64,000 bases of DNA, taken from contig NZ_JBEDYP020000014.1 of the NCBI RefSeq assembly GCF_040117685.2, positions 248,001-312,000 on the forward strand, read 5' to 3'. Positions 36,918 to 46,174 of this stretch are shown piece after piece. The stretch is from Gracilimonas sp040117685 (GTDB lineage Bacteria > Bacteroidota > Rhodothermia > Balneolales > Balneolaceae). The translations under genes were made by a program, and so were the position numbers. Positions within the stretch are counted from its first letter, which is position 1, and every line of letters starts with the position of its first letter. Under the pieces are notes generated by a model. The model did not search any database and was not told where the DNA came from. It saw only the letters and a program-made list of their open reading frames with translations.

Positions 36918-38078
36918 ATGAAAGAATTACGAGTCGCCCTTTTTACAGGCAACTACAATCACATTAAAGACGGTGTTTCACTTACCCTGAACAGGTTGGT
37001 GAAGTTTTTGGAAGAGCAGGGGATACCGGTTTTGGTATTCGGGCCAACGGTAAAAGAGCCAGCTCTTGATCACAACGGACGACTGGTTTCGGTGCCTTCT
37101 ATCCGTATGCCTGTCTCCGGACGAGGAGAGTATCGGGTACCCATAGGGATTTCTGAAGAGGCAAAAAGGGAACTGAAAGAATTTAATCCAAGCCTGGTAC
37201 ACATTGCAACGCCCGATCGTGCCGGATATAAAGCTTTGCTTTGGGCTCAGAAAAACAATGTTCAGGTTGTCGGGTCCTATCACACCCACTTCACCAGTTA
37301 TTTTAAGTACTATGGTCTTACCCCCATTGAGTTTTTGGCCTGGCGATATCTGAGCTGGTTTTATAACTCCTGTACGCACGTGTATGTACCTTCTCAGTCA
37401 ATGATTGACGAACTCGAAACCCATGGTTTTAATGAAGGAATGAAGATTTGGGCACGCGGAGTGAATACAAAACTTTTCTCCCCTGAAAAGCGGGATATGG
37501 AATGGAGAAGAGCTGCTGGTTTTAAGGACGATGATATTGTTGTGACTTTTGTATCACGTCTGGTATGGGAAAAGGAATTAGATACGTTTCGACACAGCGT
37601 GCAGCAGGTAGCTTCCAAAAACTCAAAAGTAAAACCACTGGTTGTAGGGGATGGCCCGGCAATGGATGAATTGCAGAAGCTGATGCCGGAGGCACATTAT
37701 ACGGGTTTTCTGGATGGGGAAGACCTGGCCAGAGCGTATGCGAGCAGCGATGTTTTCCTGTTTCCGTCGCACACAGAAACTTTCGGTAATGTAACATTGG
37801 AAGCTATGAGCAGCGGCTTGCCTTGCTTGGTTGCTGATGCCACAGGGAGTAAGTCGTTGGTGGAACACGGGGTGAATGGCGGATTAGCTGAACCTGAAAA
37901 CAAAGCGGATTTCACCAAGAAATTAGCCATCATCGTTTCTGATCAGGACCTGCGTAATCGAATGAAAAAAGCCTCCAGGGAGAAAGCATTGAAGTACGAG
38001 TGGGATGAAATAAATGGAAAGCTTGTGCACAATTATAAAGAAGCCTTAGAACTTCCTGTTCCTCAAACCTACTTATAA
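36918..38078 (+). CDS. GT4-family glycosyltransferase (glycolipid type)
   Basis: 386 residues, GT-B fold. The N-terminal acceptor domain has the block YHTHFTSYFKYYGL, seen in SqdX/MgtA-like glycolipid glycosyltransferases. The C-terminal donor domain has VTFVSRLVWEKELDTF, VVGDGPAMDELQKL, and the E-x7-E retaining GT4 motif in HTETFGNVTLEAMSSGLPCLVADATG. It probably transfers a hexose from a nucleotide sugar to a lipid or lipid-linked acceptor at the inner membrane. It precedes a second GT4 gene by 12 bp. Confidence 0.88.
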   Translation: MKELRVALFTGNYNHIKDGVSLTLNRLVKFLEEQGIPVLVFGPTVKEPALDHNGRLVSVPSIRMPVSGRGEYRVPIGISEEAKRELKEFNPSLVHIATPDRAGYKALLWAQKNNVQVVGSYHTHFTSYFKYYGLTPIEFLAWRYLSWFYNSCTHVYVPSQSMIDELETHGFNEGMKIWARGVNTKLFSPEKRDMEWRRAAGFKDDDIVVTFVSRLVWEKELDTFRHSVQQVASKNSKVKPLVVGDGPAMDELQKLMPEAHYTGFLDGEDLARAYASSDVFLFPSHTETFGNVTLEAMSSGLPCLVADATGSKSLVEHGVNGGLAEPENKADFTKKLAIIVSDQDLRNRMKKASREKALKYEWDEINGKLVHNYKEALELPVPQTYL

Positions 38079-38090
38079 AAACTATTGTCC

Positions 38091-39266
38091 ATGAAAATCA
38101 TCGACGTCGCAGAGTTTTATACCGATCAGGGTGGAGGAGTGAAAACCTACATCAACCAGAAACTTAAAGCCGGGAAAAAGCATGGTCATGATATTGTGAT
38201 TGTGGCTCCGGGTGAAGACTGGGGTGAAGAAGAACGCTATGGGGGAAGGGTGATTTGGGTAAAAGGCCCCCGCCTTCCGGTCGATTGGCGCTACTATATA
38301 CTTTGGCGGGAGAAAGCCGTCCATGAAATTCTGGATCGCGAAAAGCCGGATGTAGTAGAAGGTTCTTCTCCATGGACCGGTGGCTGGTTTGCAGGGCGCT
38401 GGAAAGGCGATGCGGTAAAAACCTTTATCTTTCATCAGGATCCCGTTGCGGCCTATCCGCATACCATATTTGGAAACATGCTGGGTTTTGATCGTGTGGA
38501 TAAGATGTTCGGTTTTTACTGGAAATACCTTCAACGCCTCAGCAATAATTTTGATGCTACTATTGTAAGCGGTGAGTGGCTTGGAGAACGAATAGATAAT
38601 TACGGAGTAAACAACCCCATTCCTGTTCCATTTGGAATTGATAAAGACTTCTTCTCACCCAACCGAAGAGATTCAGAACTCCGGAAAAAGCTGCTTTCTG
38701 AATTCAGCCTGCCTGAGTCAGCAAGGCTGATGATTGCTATCAGTCGCCATCACCCCGAAAAAAGGTTGGGTTCTTTAATAGAGGGCTTTCATGCTGCAGC
38801 CGAAGAAGAACCTATGGCACTTATTGTATTTGGCGACGGGCCAATCCGTAAATATGTGGATTTTAAAGCAAACCGAACGCCTCATGTGAAGCTCATGGGG
38901 TTCACCGAAAACCGGGACGAACTTGCTAACATTCTTGCATCCTGTGATTACTTTGTGCACGGCTCATCAGCAGAAACCTATGGCATTGTGGTAGCCGAGG
39001 CCGTTTGTAGTGGATTGCCGGTAGTTGTTCCGCAAAGAGGCGGGGCCGGAGATATTGCCAACCCTGATATCGCTGAAACTTTCAATGCAGGAGATTCAGC
39101 ATCCCTTAAACAAGCAATCCTTGATATTACCTCCAGAGATAGAGAGGAATTGGTTGCTGCCTGCAAACGGGCGGCCCGGGATGACATCGGAACGATGGAT
39201 GATCACTTTTCACTTCTGTTTGAGAAGTATGAAAAGCTGGTGGAACAGAAAAATACGGTTCAATAA
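38091..39266 (+). CDS. GT4-family glycosyltransferase
   Basis: About 391 residues from the ATG at 38091 (an in-frame TTG two codons upstream is less likely). The N-terminal part has YTDQGGGVKTYINQKLKAGKK, and the donor domain has ISRHHPEKRLGSLIEG, VIFGDGP-like LIVFGDGPIRKY, and SSAETYGIVVAEAVCSGLPVVV, the retaining GT4 signature. EGSSPWTGGWFAGRW is reminiscent of lipid-A- or glycolipid-modifying enzymes. It is in an operon with the preceding glycosyltransferase, so both may act in turn on the same acceptor. Confidence 0.88.
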   Translation: MKIIDVAEFYTDQGGGVKTYINQKLKAGKKHGHDIVIVAPGEDWGEEERYGGRVIWVKGPRLPVDWRYYILWREKAVHEILDREKPDVVEGSSPWTGGWFAGRWKGDAVKTFIFHQDPVAAYPHTIFGNMLGFDRVDKMFGFYWKYLQRLSNNFDATIVSGEWLGERIDNYGVNNPIPVPFGIDKDFFSPNRRDSELRKKLLSEFSLPESARLMIAISRHHPEKRLGSLIEGFHAAAEEEPMALIVFGDGPIRKYVDFKANRTPHVKLMGFTENRDELANILASCDYFVHGSSAETYGIVVAEAVCSGLPVVVPQRGGAGDIANPDIAETFNAGDSASLKQAILDITSRDREELVAACKRAARDDIGTMDDHFSLLFEKYEKLVEQKNTVQ

Positions 39267-39415
39267 TCGCTGAGCACGGAGTTTTTGAATTCTGTGAATT
39301 TTGATGTTATTTACACTGTTTAGAATTCAGTAGCAGACCGATATATTTCTTATCTTCAGCACGAAATTTAAACTTATTTCACAGCAACCAGTTCGTAACA
39401 ACGAGTTAGCGAAAA

Positions 39416-39446
39416 TTTGATAGAAATTTAATACTGGGTATATTTC
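39416..39446 (+). promoter_or_regulatory. Putative promoter of the SPT-like gene
   Basis: TTTG (39416-39419) and TATATTTC (39439-39446), 19 bp apart, fit the Bacteroidota-type -33/-7 pattern with one mismatch, 36 bp before the ATG at 39483. Confidence 0.5.
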
Positions 39447-39482
39447 GCTGTTTATTTAGAATCTTTGTTAAGGAATTACCGA

Positions 39483-40721
39483 ATGGCCGATCAAAAATCC
39501 AGCGCCACAAAATCAGACATTTTTTCGAAGGCTTTTAATTTTACGAAAGCGGATGAAGTCAAAGAAATGGGGCTGTATCCGTACTTTAAGCCCCTCGAAG
39601 CAACGGATGGCACAATTGTTGAAATCGAAGGTAAAAAAGTAATTATGGCCGGGTCTAATAATTACTTAGGCCTCACCAATGATCAGCGTACGATTAAAGC
39701 AGCTCAGGATGCCCTGAAAAAATATGGTACAGGGTGTACCGGCTCTCGCTATTTAAATGGTACACTCGATAGTCACCTCGAACTGGAAGAAAAGTTAGCC
39801 AAGTTCATGGGTAAGGAAGGATGTGTGCTTTTCAGTACCGGTTATCAAACCAATGAAGGCGCTATTCAGACCATTGCCGATCGTAACGATATTATTTTCT
39901 CGGATAAAGACAACCATGCTTGTATTGTAGTGGGAACCCTTGTTTCGAATGCTAAGACCATGCGTTACAAACACAACGATATGGATCAGCTCCGAAAACT
40001 CCTTGAAAGATCCGATCCTGACGCCGGAAAAATCATTGTGACTGATGGGGTGTTTTCAATGTCAGGAACACTGGCTAAAGTACCTGAACTGGTTAAGTTG
40101 GCTAAAGAATTTAACGCCCGATTATATCTTGATGACGCCCATGCCGTTGGAGTAGTTGGTGACGGAGGAAGAGGCTCGGCATCTGTATTTGGATTAACTG
40201 ATGAAGTAGACTTGATTAGCGGAACATTTTCAAAATCATTTGCGTCCCTCGGAGGGTTTTTAGTTGGTGACAGACCTGTAATTGAATACATACGTCATAA
40301 ATCACCAGCGCATATATTTAGTGCATCCATGCCACCGGCAAATGTGGCTACGGTACTTAAAGTTCTGGAAATTCTTCAGGAAGAAACGTGGAGACTCGAT
40401 CGCCTGGAAGAAATTGCCAACTATATGCGTAAAGAACTCCGGGGTTTAGGTTTTAATGTATGGAGTAGTCAGAGTCCAATCATTCCTGTTGTAATTGGAG
40501 AAATGATGGACTGTTTTAAATTCTGGAAAGACCTGTTTGAGGAAGGCGTTTATACAAATGCTGTCGTTCCGCCGGCTGTACCTCAGGGACAGTCGCTGCT
40601 GCGAACAAGTTATATGGCAAGCCACACGGATGAGCACCTCGATCAAATTCTGGAAGCATTCCGTAAAGTGGGCTTGAAGCACGGCGTGATTGACAGAAAC
40701 GGTCACTCAGCAACTGAATAA
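39483..40721 (+). CDS. Serine palmitoyltransferase-like alpha-oxoamine synthase
   Basis: About 412 residues from the ATG at 39483 (a TTG six codons upstream is less likely). A PLP enzyme condensing an amino acid with an acyl thioester. Motifs: NNYLGLTND, KYGTGCTGSRYLNGTLDSHLELEEKLA, LYLDDAHAVGVVGDGGRG (PLP-ring His/Asp), and the PLP-binding Lys251 in SGTFSKSFASLGG. The Gly-x-Gly-Cys-x-Gly-Ser-Arg segment and overall form match bacterial serine palmitoyltransferases more than BioF or Kbl, though BioF-like activity cannot be excluded. It would make 3-ketosphinganine, the first step of sphingolipid synthesis. The GNAT gene follows 23 bp later. Confidence 0.85.
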   Translation: MADQKSSATKSDIFSKAFNFTKADEVKEMGLYPYFKPLEATDGTIVEIEGKKVIMAGSNNYLGLTNDQRTIKAAQDALKKYGTGCTGSRYLNGTLDSHLELEEKLAKFMGKEGCVLFSTGYQTNEGAIQTIADRNDIIFSDKDNHACIVVGTLVSNAKTMRYKHNDMDQLRKLLERSDPDAGKIIVTDGVFSMSGTLAKVPELVKLAKEFNARLYLDDAHAVGVVGDGGRGSASVFGLTDEVDLISGTFSKSFASLGGFLVGDRPVIEYIRHKSPAHIFSASMPPANVATVLKVLEILQEETWRLDRLEEIANYMRKELRGLGFNVWSSQSPIIPVVIGEMMDCFKFWKDLFEEGVYTNAVVPPAVPQGQSLLRTSYMASHTDEHLDQILEAFRKVGLKHGVIDRNGHSATE

Positions 40722-40744
40722 TCTCATAACCTTATCAAGGCTGT

Positions 40745-41869
40745 ATGAATAGTTCCGGGGTAACCTTCGTTTCAACTAAAGAGGAAAAGAAACGATTTAC
40801 GAATTTCATATACCCATTTTATGAAGGTGAAGAGCATTGGGTTCCTCCTTTGCGAATGGATCAGAAGAAACTGATTGATACCGATAAAAATCCTTTCTTT
40901 AATAATGCTGAAATAGCTCTGTTTCTGGCAGAAAAAGACGGTAAAGATGTAGGCCGAATCGCTGCTATTATCGACCACCGCTTCAATGAATTTCATGGTA
41001 CAAAAACCGGACATTTTGGTTTCTTTGAAAGCATAAACGATCAGCACACCACAAACTTACTTTTTCGGGTGGCTGAAGACTGGCTTCGCGATAAAGGCAT
41101 GAATAAAGTGGTAGGCCCGGCGAGCCCGAGTATGATGGATACCATCGGCGTTTTGATAAATGGCTTTGATAAAGATCCGTATATCATGATGCCCTACAAC
41201 TTTTCCTATTATGATGAGCTGATTAAGAACGCCGGGTTCCAAAAAGAGATGGACATGTATGCCTACATCGTGGATACGGAAACTGTGGCGGTAGACCGGA
41301 TGAGCCGGGCGATGGAGATTGTCAAAAAGAGGTTACCTGATATCGAAATCCGCCCCGTGAATCTGAAGAAAATGGACTCCGAGATTAAGATTGTCCGCGA
41401 AATCTTCAATAAAGCCTGGAAAGACAATTGGGGGTTCATTCCGCTTTCAGAAGAAGAGTTTAAGGCGGCGGGCAAAGACCTGAAAATGATTGTGGACACA
41501 GATTACGCACACATTGCAGAGATAAAGGGCGAGCCGGTAGCTTTTTCAATCGGACTTCCCAATATCAATGAAATCCTCAAAGGCATGAATGGAAAACTTT
41601 TTCCATTTGGGTTTATCAAGCTGCTATGGGGGAAAAGCAGGGTGCAAGGACTCCGAACGGCATTAATGGGTGTACTACCGGAATGGCAGGGCAGGGGAAT
41701 TGATGCTCTTCTTCATCAACGATCTATCCAAAACGGGCTGAAAACGGAGGGCAAAACTATCTCTGAACTCAGCTGGGTTCTGGAATCCAACCCGGAAATG
41801 ATTCGTGTGGCAGAACGCATCGGCGCTACACTGGATAAAACCTACCGGATGTATTCTAAAGAGTTATAG
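40745..41869 (+). CDS. GNAT-fold acyltransferase-like protein; candidate bacterial ceramide synthase
   Basis: 374 residues. A GNAT-like core is visible in the C-terminal half (HIAEIKGEPVAFSIGLPN, then VLPEWQGRGIDALLHQRSIQNG, a partial acyl-CoA pyrophosphate loop). The N-terminal half has FYEGEEHWVPPLRMDQKKLID and VGPASPSMMDTIGVLINGF. This long GNAT-like family is often annotated as hypothetical. Location 23 bp after an SPT-like gene suggests a fatty acylation step of sphinganine, as in the GNAT-type ceramide synthase known from Caulobacter; this is inferred from context and family. Confidence 0.75.
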   Translation: MNSSGVTFVSTKEEKKRFTNFIYPFYEGEEHWVPPLRMDQKKLIDTDKNPFFNNAEIALFLAEKDGKDVGRIAAIIDHRFNEFHGTKTGHFGFFESINDQHTTNLLFRVAEDWLRDKGMNKVVGPASPSMMDTIGVLINGFDKDPYIMMPYNFSYYDELIKNAGFQKEMDMYAYIVDTETVAVDRMSRAMEIVKKRLPDIEIRPVNLKKMDSEIKIVREIFNKAWKDNWGFIPLSEEEFKAAGKDLKMIVDTDYAHIAEIKGEPVAFSIGLPNINEILKGMNGKLFPFGFIKLLWGKSRVQGLRTALMGVLPEWQGRGIDALLHQRSIQNGLKTEGKTISELSWVLESNPEMIRVAERIGATLDKTYRMYSKEL

Positions 41870-42048
41870 CATATACCCATTATTTCTTTAGGCACCCCTT
41901 CTTTTTAACATCCTATTCACAACATCTACATAGTTTTTCCTTATCTTCTTAAGGCTATAAAGTAAAATTTTTGTTTGCCCCGAACGCTCAGCGTTTTCAG
42001 ATTATTATGGGGCACGAATTCTCAACCTTTAAAGAAGAAAGCAGAAGA

Positions 42049-43440
42049 ATGAGTGAATATCGTATCGAAAAAGATTCCATGGGTGAAGTGAAAGTTCCCA
42101 AAGATGCCTTATATGGAGCACAAACCCAGCGTGCACACGATAATTTTCCAATCAGCGGCATAAAATTCAGCCGTGAATTTATTGAGGCCCTGGGATATGT
42201 GAAGAAGTCGGCCGCTACCGTAAACACAGAATTGGGTCTTTTGGATGAAGGCGTTGCCAAAGCCATTCAGGCTGCTTCTCAGGAAGTGATTGACGGACTA
42301 CATGACAAAGAATTCGTGATCGATATTTTTCAAACCGGATCGGGTACTTCTACCAATATGAATTCCAACGAGGTGATTGCCCGGCGCGCGAATGAGCTTA
42401 AGCAAAACCTGGATGTAGATATTCACCCGAACGATCATATTAATTATGGGCAGAGTTCAAACGATGTAATTCCGACCACTATCCGTGTTGCTGCGGTTAA
42501 AGCCGTGAATAACAATCTGATTCCGGCGCTTAAGCATCTCCATAAGACTTTCATCGAAAAAGGAAAGGAATATGCAGATGTAGTTAAAACCGGCCGAACC
42601 CACCTTATGGATGCCATGCCGGTGACCATCCAGCAGGAATTTGGTGGTTATGCACGCCAGGTAGAGTTGGGGATCAAGCGGGTAGAGTCGGCCCTCGAAA
42701 GAGTAAGTGAGCTTCCGCAGGGAGGAACCGCAGTTGGAACCGGAATTAACACCCATGAAGATTTCGGGAAGCAGTTTGCAGCCACAATCTCGGAGTTGAC
42801 GGGAGAGAAATTCACCGAAGCAGAAAACCATTTTGAAGCTCAGGCTACAGTTGACGCCCCTGTTGAACTAAGCGGACAACTTAAAACCATTGCAGTAAGT
42901 CTGATGAAAATCGGAAATGACCTTCGCTGGATGAATTCCGGTCCTAATAGCGGAATCGGAGAGGTGGAGCTTGCTGCTCTGCAGCCGGGATCATCCATTA
43001 TGCCCGGTAAAGTGAATCCGGTGATCGAAGAATCACTTACGATGGTTTGTGCACAGGTAATTGGTAATGATGGCACGGTAACTGTTGGCGGACAGGCAGG
43101 AAACTTTGAACTGAATGTAATGCTGCCGGTAGTGGCACACAACCTGCTGCAATCGATTGAAATACTGGCGAATGCAGCAAGAAACCTGGCCGACCGTTCG
43201 GTTTCAAAGTTATCGGTTAGAAAAGAGAATATTGCCTCGATGGTAGAGAAAAACCCGATTCTGGTCACTGCCTTGAACCCTATTATCGGCTATGATAAAG
43301 CAGCGAAAATTGCCAAGAAAGCTTTTGCTGAAGGGCGGGCACTCAAAGAAGTAGCCAAAGAGATGACCGATTTATCGGATGAGGAACTGGAGAAAGCTCT
43401 TGATCCCATCAAAATGACCAAAGGCGGTTTTACCGAGTAA
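42049..43440 (+). CDS. fumC: Fumarate hydratase class II
   Basis: 464 residues from the ATG at 42049 (MSEYRIEKDSMGEVKVPKDALYGAQTQRA, the family start), preceded by an AG-rich stretch; upstream in-frame starts at 41971 (TTG) and 42007 would give non-conserved extensions. It hydrates fumarate to malate in the TCA cycle, as a tetramer without an Fe-S cluster. GSGTSTNMNSNEVIA, HPNDHINYGQSSNDVIPT, and the family signature GSSIMPGKVNP (about 315-325) are all present. Confidence 0.97.
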   Translation: MSEYRIEKDSMGEVKVPKDALYGAQTQRAHDNFPISGIKFSREFIEALGYVKKSAATVNTELGLLDEGVAKAIQAASQEVIDGLHDKEFVIDIFQTGSGTSTNMNSNEVIARRANELKQNLDVDIHPNDHINYGQSSNDVIPTTIRVAAVKAVNNNLIPALKHLHKTFIEKGKEYADVVKTGRTHLMDAMPVTIQQEFGGYARQVELGIKRVESALERVSELPQGGTAVGTGINTHEDFGKQFAATISELTGEKFTEAENHFEAQATVDAPVELSGQLKTIAVSLMKIGNDLRWMNSGPNSGIGEVELAALQPGSSIMPGKVNPVIEESLTMVCAQVIGNDGTVTVGGQAGNFELNVMLPVVAHNLLQSIEILANAARNLADRSVSKLSVRKENIASMVEKNPILVTALNPIIGYDKAAKIAKKAFAEGRALKEVAKEMTDLSDEELEKALDPIKMTKGGFTE

Positions 43441-43454
43441 TAAATTTTGATGTA

Positions 43455-43519
43455 AACCCTTCCAGGGTTATCAATCATCTTATTGGTAATGGGTAGAATA
43501 GTTTAACCCTGGAAAGGTT
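43455..43519. repeat. Imperfect inverted repeat
   Basis: Arms 43455-43470 and 43504-43519 pair over 16 bp with one mismatch (core CCAGGGTT / AACCCTGG) around a 33-base loop. It lies 15 bp after fumC and has no T tract, so it is not a classic terminator; it resembles an intergenic REP-like element. Confidence 0.7.
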
Positions 43520-43677
43520 GGTTTAGGGCTTGGTGTATAAGCTCAAAATTCGTCATAGTTTTTAAGAAAAAGAACGATACGAGCGCTGGAGACTGTTTCA
43601 TAAAAAAGCGCTTTTCCGTATTATATCGCCCCTTTTGGAAGGGTGCTTTCCTAAATATTCAGAACTAAAATTGTATA

Positions 43678-46098
43678 ATGGCTCAAGTAAAAGAAAAGAC
43701 GACGAAGAAAAAGTTTACCGCTGCTCAGAAAAAGGAAATCCTTGCAGATTTCAAACTGGGTTGGGTAAGCCGGCACATGTCGTTAATCGGTAGAAAAGAA
43801 GTGCTCACCGGAAAAGCCAAGTTCGGGATATTTGGAGACGGTAAGGAGATTCCACAGATTGCGATGGCCAAAGTATTTAAGAATGGTGATTTCCGGTCCG
43901 GTTACTATCGCGACCAGACGTTCATGCTGGCCATCGGGGAGCTTACTCCTCAGGAACTGTTTGCTCAATTATATGCTCATGCTGATGTGGAAGCAGATCC
44001 GAATTCAGCCGGCAGGCAAATGAACTCACACTTTGCCACTCGTTTATTGGATGAGGAAGGAAACTGGATTGATCAAACAAAATCCAAAAACACCGCTTCC
44101 GATATTTCACCTACAGCCGGACAAATGGCTCGCCTGTTGGGTCTGGCCCAGGCGTCCAAAGTGTACCGCAACGAGAAAGCACTGAAGGGGAAAGAGTGGA
44201 AGAAGTTCTCCAATAAAGGAAATGAAGTTGCTTTTGGAACTATCGGAGACGCCAGTACCTCTGAAGGGGTGTTCTGGGAAACCATCAATGCCGGCGGTGT
44301 ACTTCAGGTGCCTATGATTATGTCGGTTTGGGACGATGGATTTGGAATCTCAGTTGCCAAGAAATATCAGACTACAAAAGAAAATATTTCAGAAGTGTTG
44401 AAAGGCTTTCAGCGAACTGATGACGAGGATGGCTACGAAATTCTGAGAGTTAAAGCCTGGGATTATCAGGCATTGATAGAAACCTATCAGAAGGCAGAAG
44501 AGATTGCCCGAAAGGAGCATGTTCCTGTCTTGATTCATGTGCAGGAAGTTACTCAGCCTCAGGGGCATTCTACTTCCGGTTCGCATGAGCGTTACAAGTC
44601 GGAAGAACGACTGAAGTGGGAAGAAGAATACTGCTGCCTGGAAAAACTGCGACAGTGGATTTTAGATAACGGCATTGCGAAGTCTGATAAACTTGACGAG
44701 CTGGAAGAAGAAGCGCAGAATGAAGTTAACGAGGCCAAGAAAGCTGCCTGGCAAGCTTTTATTGATCCTATTAAAGAGGAGAAAGCTACGGTTATTGAGC
44801 TACTTACCAATCTGCAGGAAGAAAGCGGTTCAGAGAAGGTAGCTGAGTATGCGAAGAAGCTGAAAAACTATCCGGGTGCGATTCGCAAAGACATTTTATC
44901 AGCTGCACGGAAATCGCTGGCAGCTACAGCAGGAACCACCAATCCAGCACGCGAAAAGCTGGCTGAGTGGGTTAAAGAATATCGGGAAGTAAACCGGGAC
45001 CGCTATAATTCGCATTTGTACAGCCAGACACCCCAATCTCCGTTGAAAGTTGAAGAGGTGAAGCCGGAGTATCCCGAAAAGCCCAAAAAAGTGGATGGCC
45101 GACTGGTTATTCGTGAAAATTTTGACACCATTTTTGAAAAGTACCCGAATACGCTGGTTTTCGGTGAGGATTCCGGAAAACTCGGTGACGTAAACAAAGG
45201 TCTTGAAGGCATGCAGGATAAATACGGTGAAATCCGTGTGAGCGATACCGGTATCCGGGAAGCTACGATCCTGGGACAAGGAATCGGGATGTCTATCCGA
45301 GGACTCCGTCCAATAGCGGAAATCCAGTACCTGGATTACCTGCTCTATTGTTTCCAGGGAATTTCGGATGACCTTGCAACCCTTCGGTACCGAACAAAGG
45401 GAGGTCAGGCTGCACCGTTAATTGTACGGACACGTGGACACCGACTGGAAGGAATCTGGCACTCAGGTTCACCTATGGGAATGATTACCAGCGGAGCACG
45501 GGGTGTGCACTTATGTGTACCCAGAAATTTGACCGAAGCAGCCGGATTTTACAATACCTTGCTTCAGGGAGATGATCCTGCAATTATTGTTGAGCCTTTG
45601 AATGGGTATCGACTGAAAGAAGATATGCCGACAAACCCTGGCGAGTTTACCACTCCGTTAGGCAAGCCGGAAATTATTAATGAAGGAACCGATATAACGG
45701 TTGTTTCTTACGGTTCTACCTTCAACATTGTGGAAAGCCTAATTCCTCAGCTTGAGGATACCGGTATTTCTATTGAGCTGATTGACGTTAGAACACTCAT
45801 GCCATTCGATCTGGATCATGTAATTGGACAATCACTAAGCAAAACCAATCGCCTTTTGATTGTGGATGAAGACGTTCCCGGTGGAGCTTCAGCCTACATT
45901 CTGCATAAAGTATTGGAAGAGCAAGGTGGGTACTTTCAGCTCGACTCAGAGCCGAAATGCCTGACAGCCAACGACCACCGTCCGGCCTATGCCTCTGATG
46001 GAGATTATTTCAGCAAGCCCAATGCCGAGGATATATTCGAGACTATTTATGATATTATGCACAAGGCGGATACGGAGCGTTTCCCGGCAATCTACTGA
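43678..46098 (+). CDS. Fused alpha/beta E1 component of a 2-oxoacid dehydrogenase (branched-chain type)
   Basis: 806 residues combining E1-alpha (about 1-420) and E1-beta (about 470-806), the single-chain form common in Bacteroidota. It decarboxylates a 2-oxoacid with thiamine pyrophosphate and acylates the lipoyl group of E2; the E2 and E3 genes are not here. Alpha half: the TPP site GDASTSEGVFWETINAGG ... WDDGFGIS (Asp-Asp where Asn-Asn is common). Beta half: VFGEDSGKLGDVNKGLEGM, RVSDTGIREATILGQGIGMSIRGLRPIAEIQYLDY and RTRGHRLEGIWHSGSPMGMI. The branched-chain (2-oxoisovalerate) type is likely but not proven. Confidence 0.9.
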   Translation: MAQVKEKTTKKKFTAAQKKEILADFKLGWVSRHMSLIGRKEVLTGKAKFGIFGDGKEIPQIAMAKVFKNGDFRSGYYRDQTFMLAIGELTPQELFAQLYAHADVEADPNSAGRQMNSHFATRLLDEEGNWIDQTKSKNTASDISPTAGQMARLLGLAQASKVYRNEKALKGKEWKKFSNKGNEVAFGTIGDASTSEGVFWETINAGGVLQVPMIMSVWDDGFGISVAKKYQTTKENISEVLKGFQRTDDEDGYEILRVKAWDYQALIETYQKAEEIARKEHVPVLIHVQEVTQPQGHSTSGSHERYKSEERLKWEEEYCCLEKLRQWILDNGIAKSDKLDELEEEAQNEVNEAKKAAWQAFIDPIKEEKATVIELLTNLQEESGSEKVAEYAKKLKNYPGAIRKDILSAARKSLAATAGTTNPAREKLAEWVKEYREVNRDRYNSHLYSQTPQSPLKVEEVKPEYPEKPKKVDGRLVIRENFDTIFEKYPNTLVFGEDSGKLGDVNKGLEGMQDKYGEIRVSDTGIREATILGQGIGMSIRGLRPIAEIQYLDYLLYCFQGISDDLATLRYRTKGGQAAPLIVRTRGHRLEGIWHSGSPMGMITSGARGVHLCVPRNLTEAAGFYNTLLQGDDPAIIVEPLNGYRLKEDMPTNPGEFTTPLGKPEIINEGTDITVVSYGSTFNIVESLIPQLEDTGISIELIDVRTLMPFDLDHVIGQSLSKTNRLLIVDEDVPGGASAYILHKVLEEQGGYFQLDSEPKCLTANDHRPAYASDGDYFSKPNAEDIFETIYDIMHKADTERFPAIY

Positions 46099-46174
46099 TT
46101 CAATTAAAATTATATCTAATTTGATTCAGAGTATATTAGTGGTACTAGTTTTATGTTTGGTGGAGTTTCTTTGA

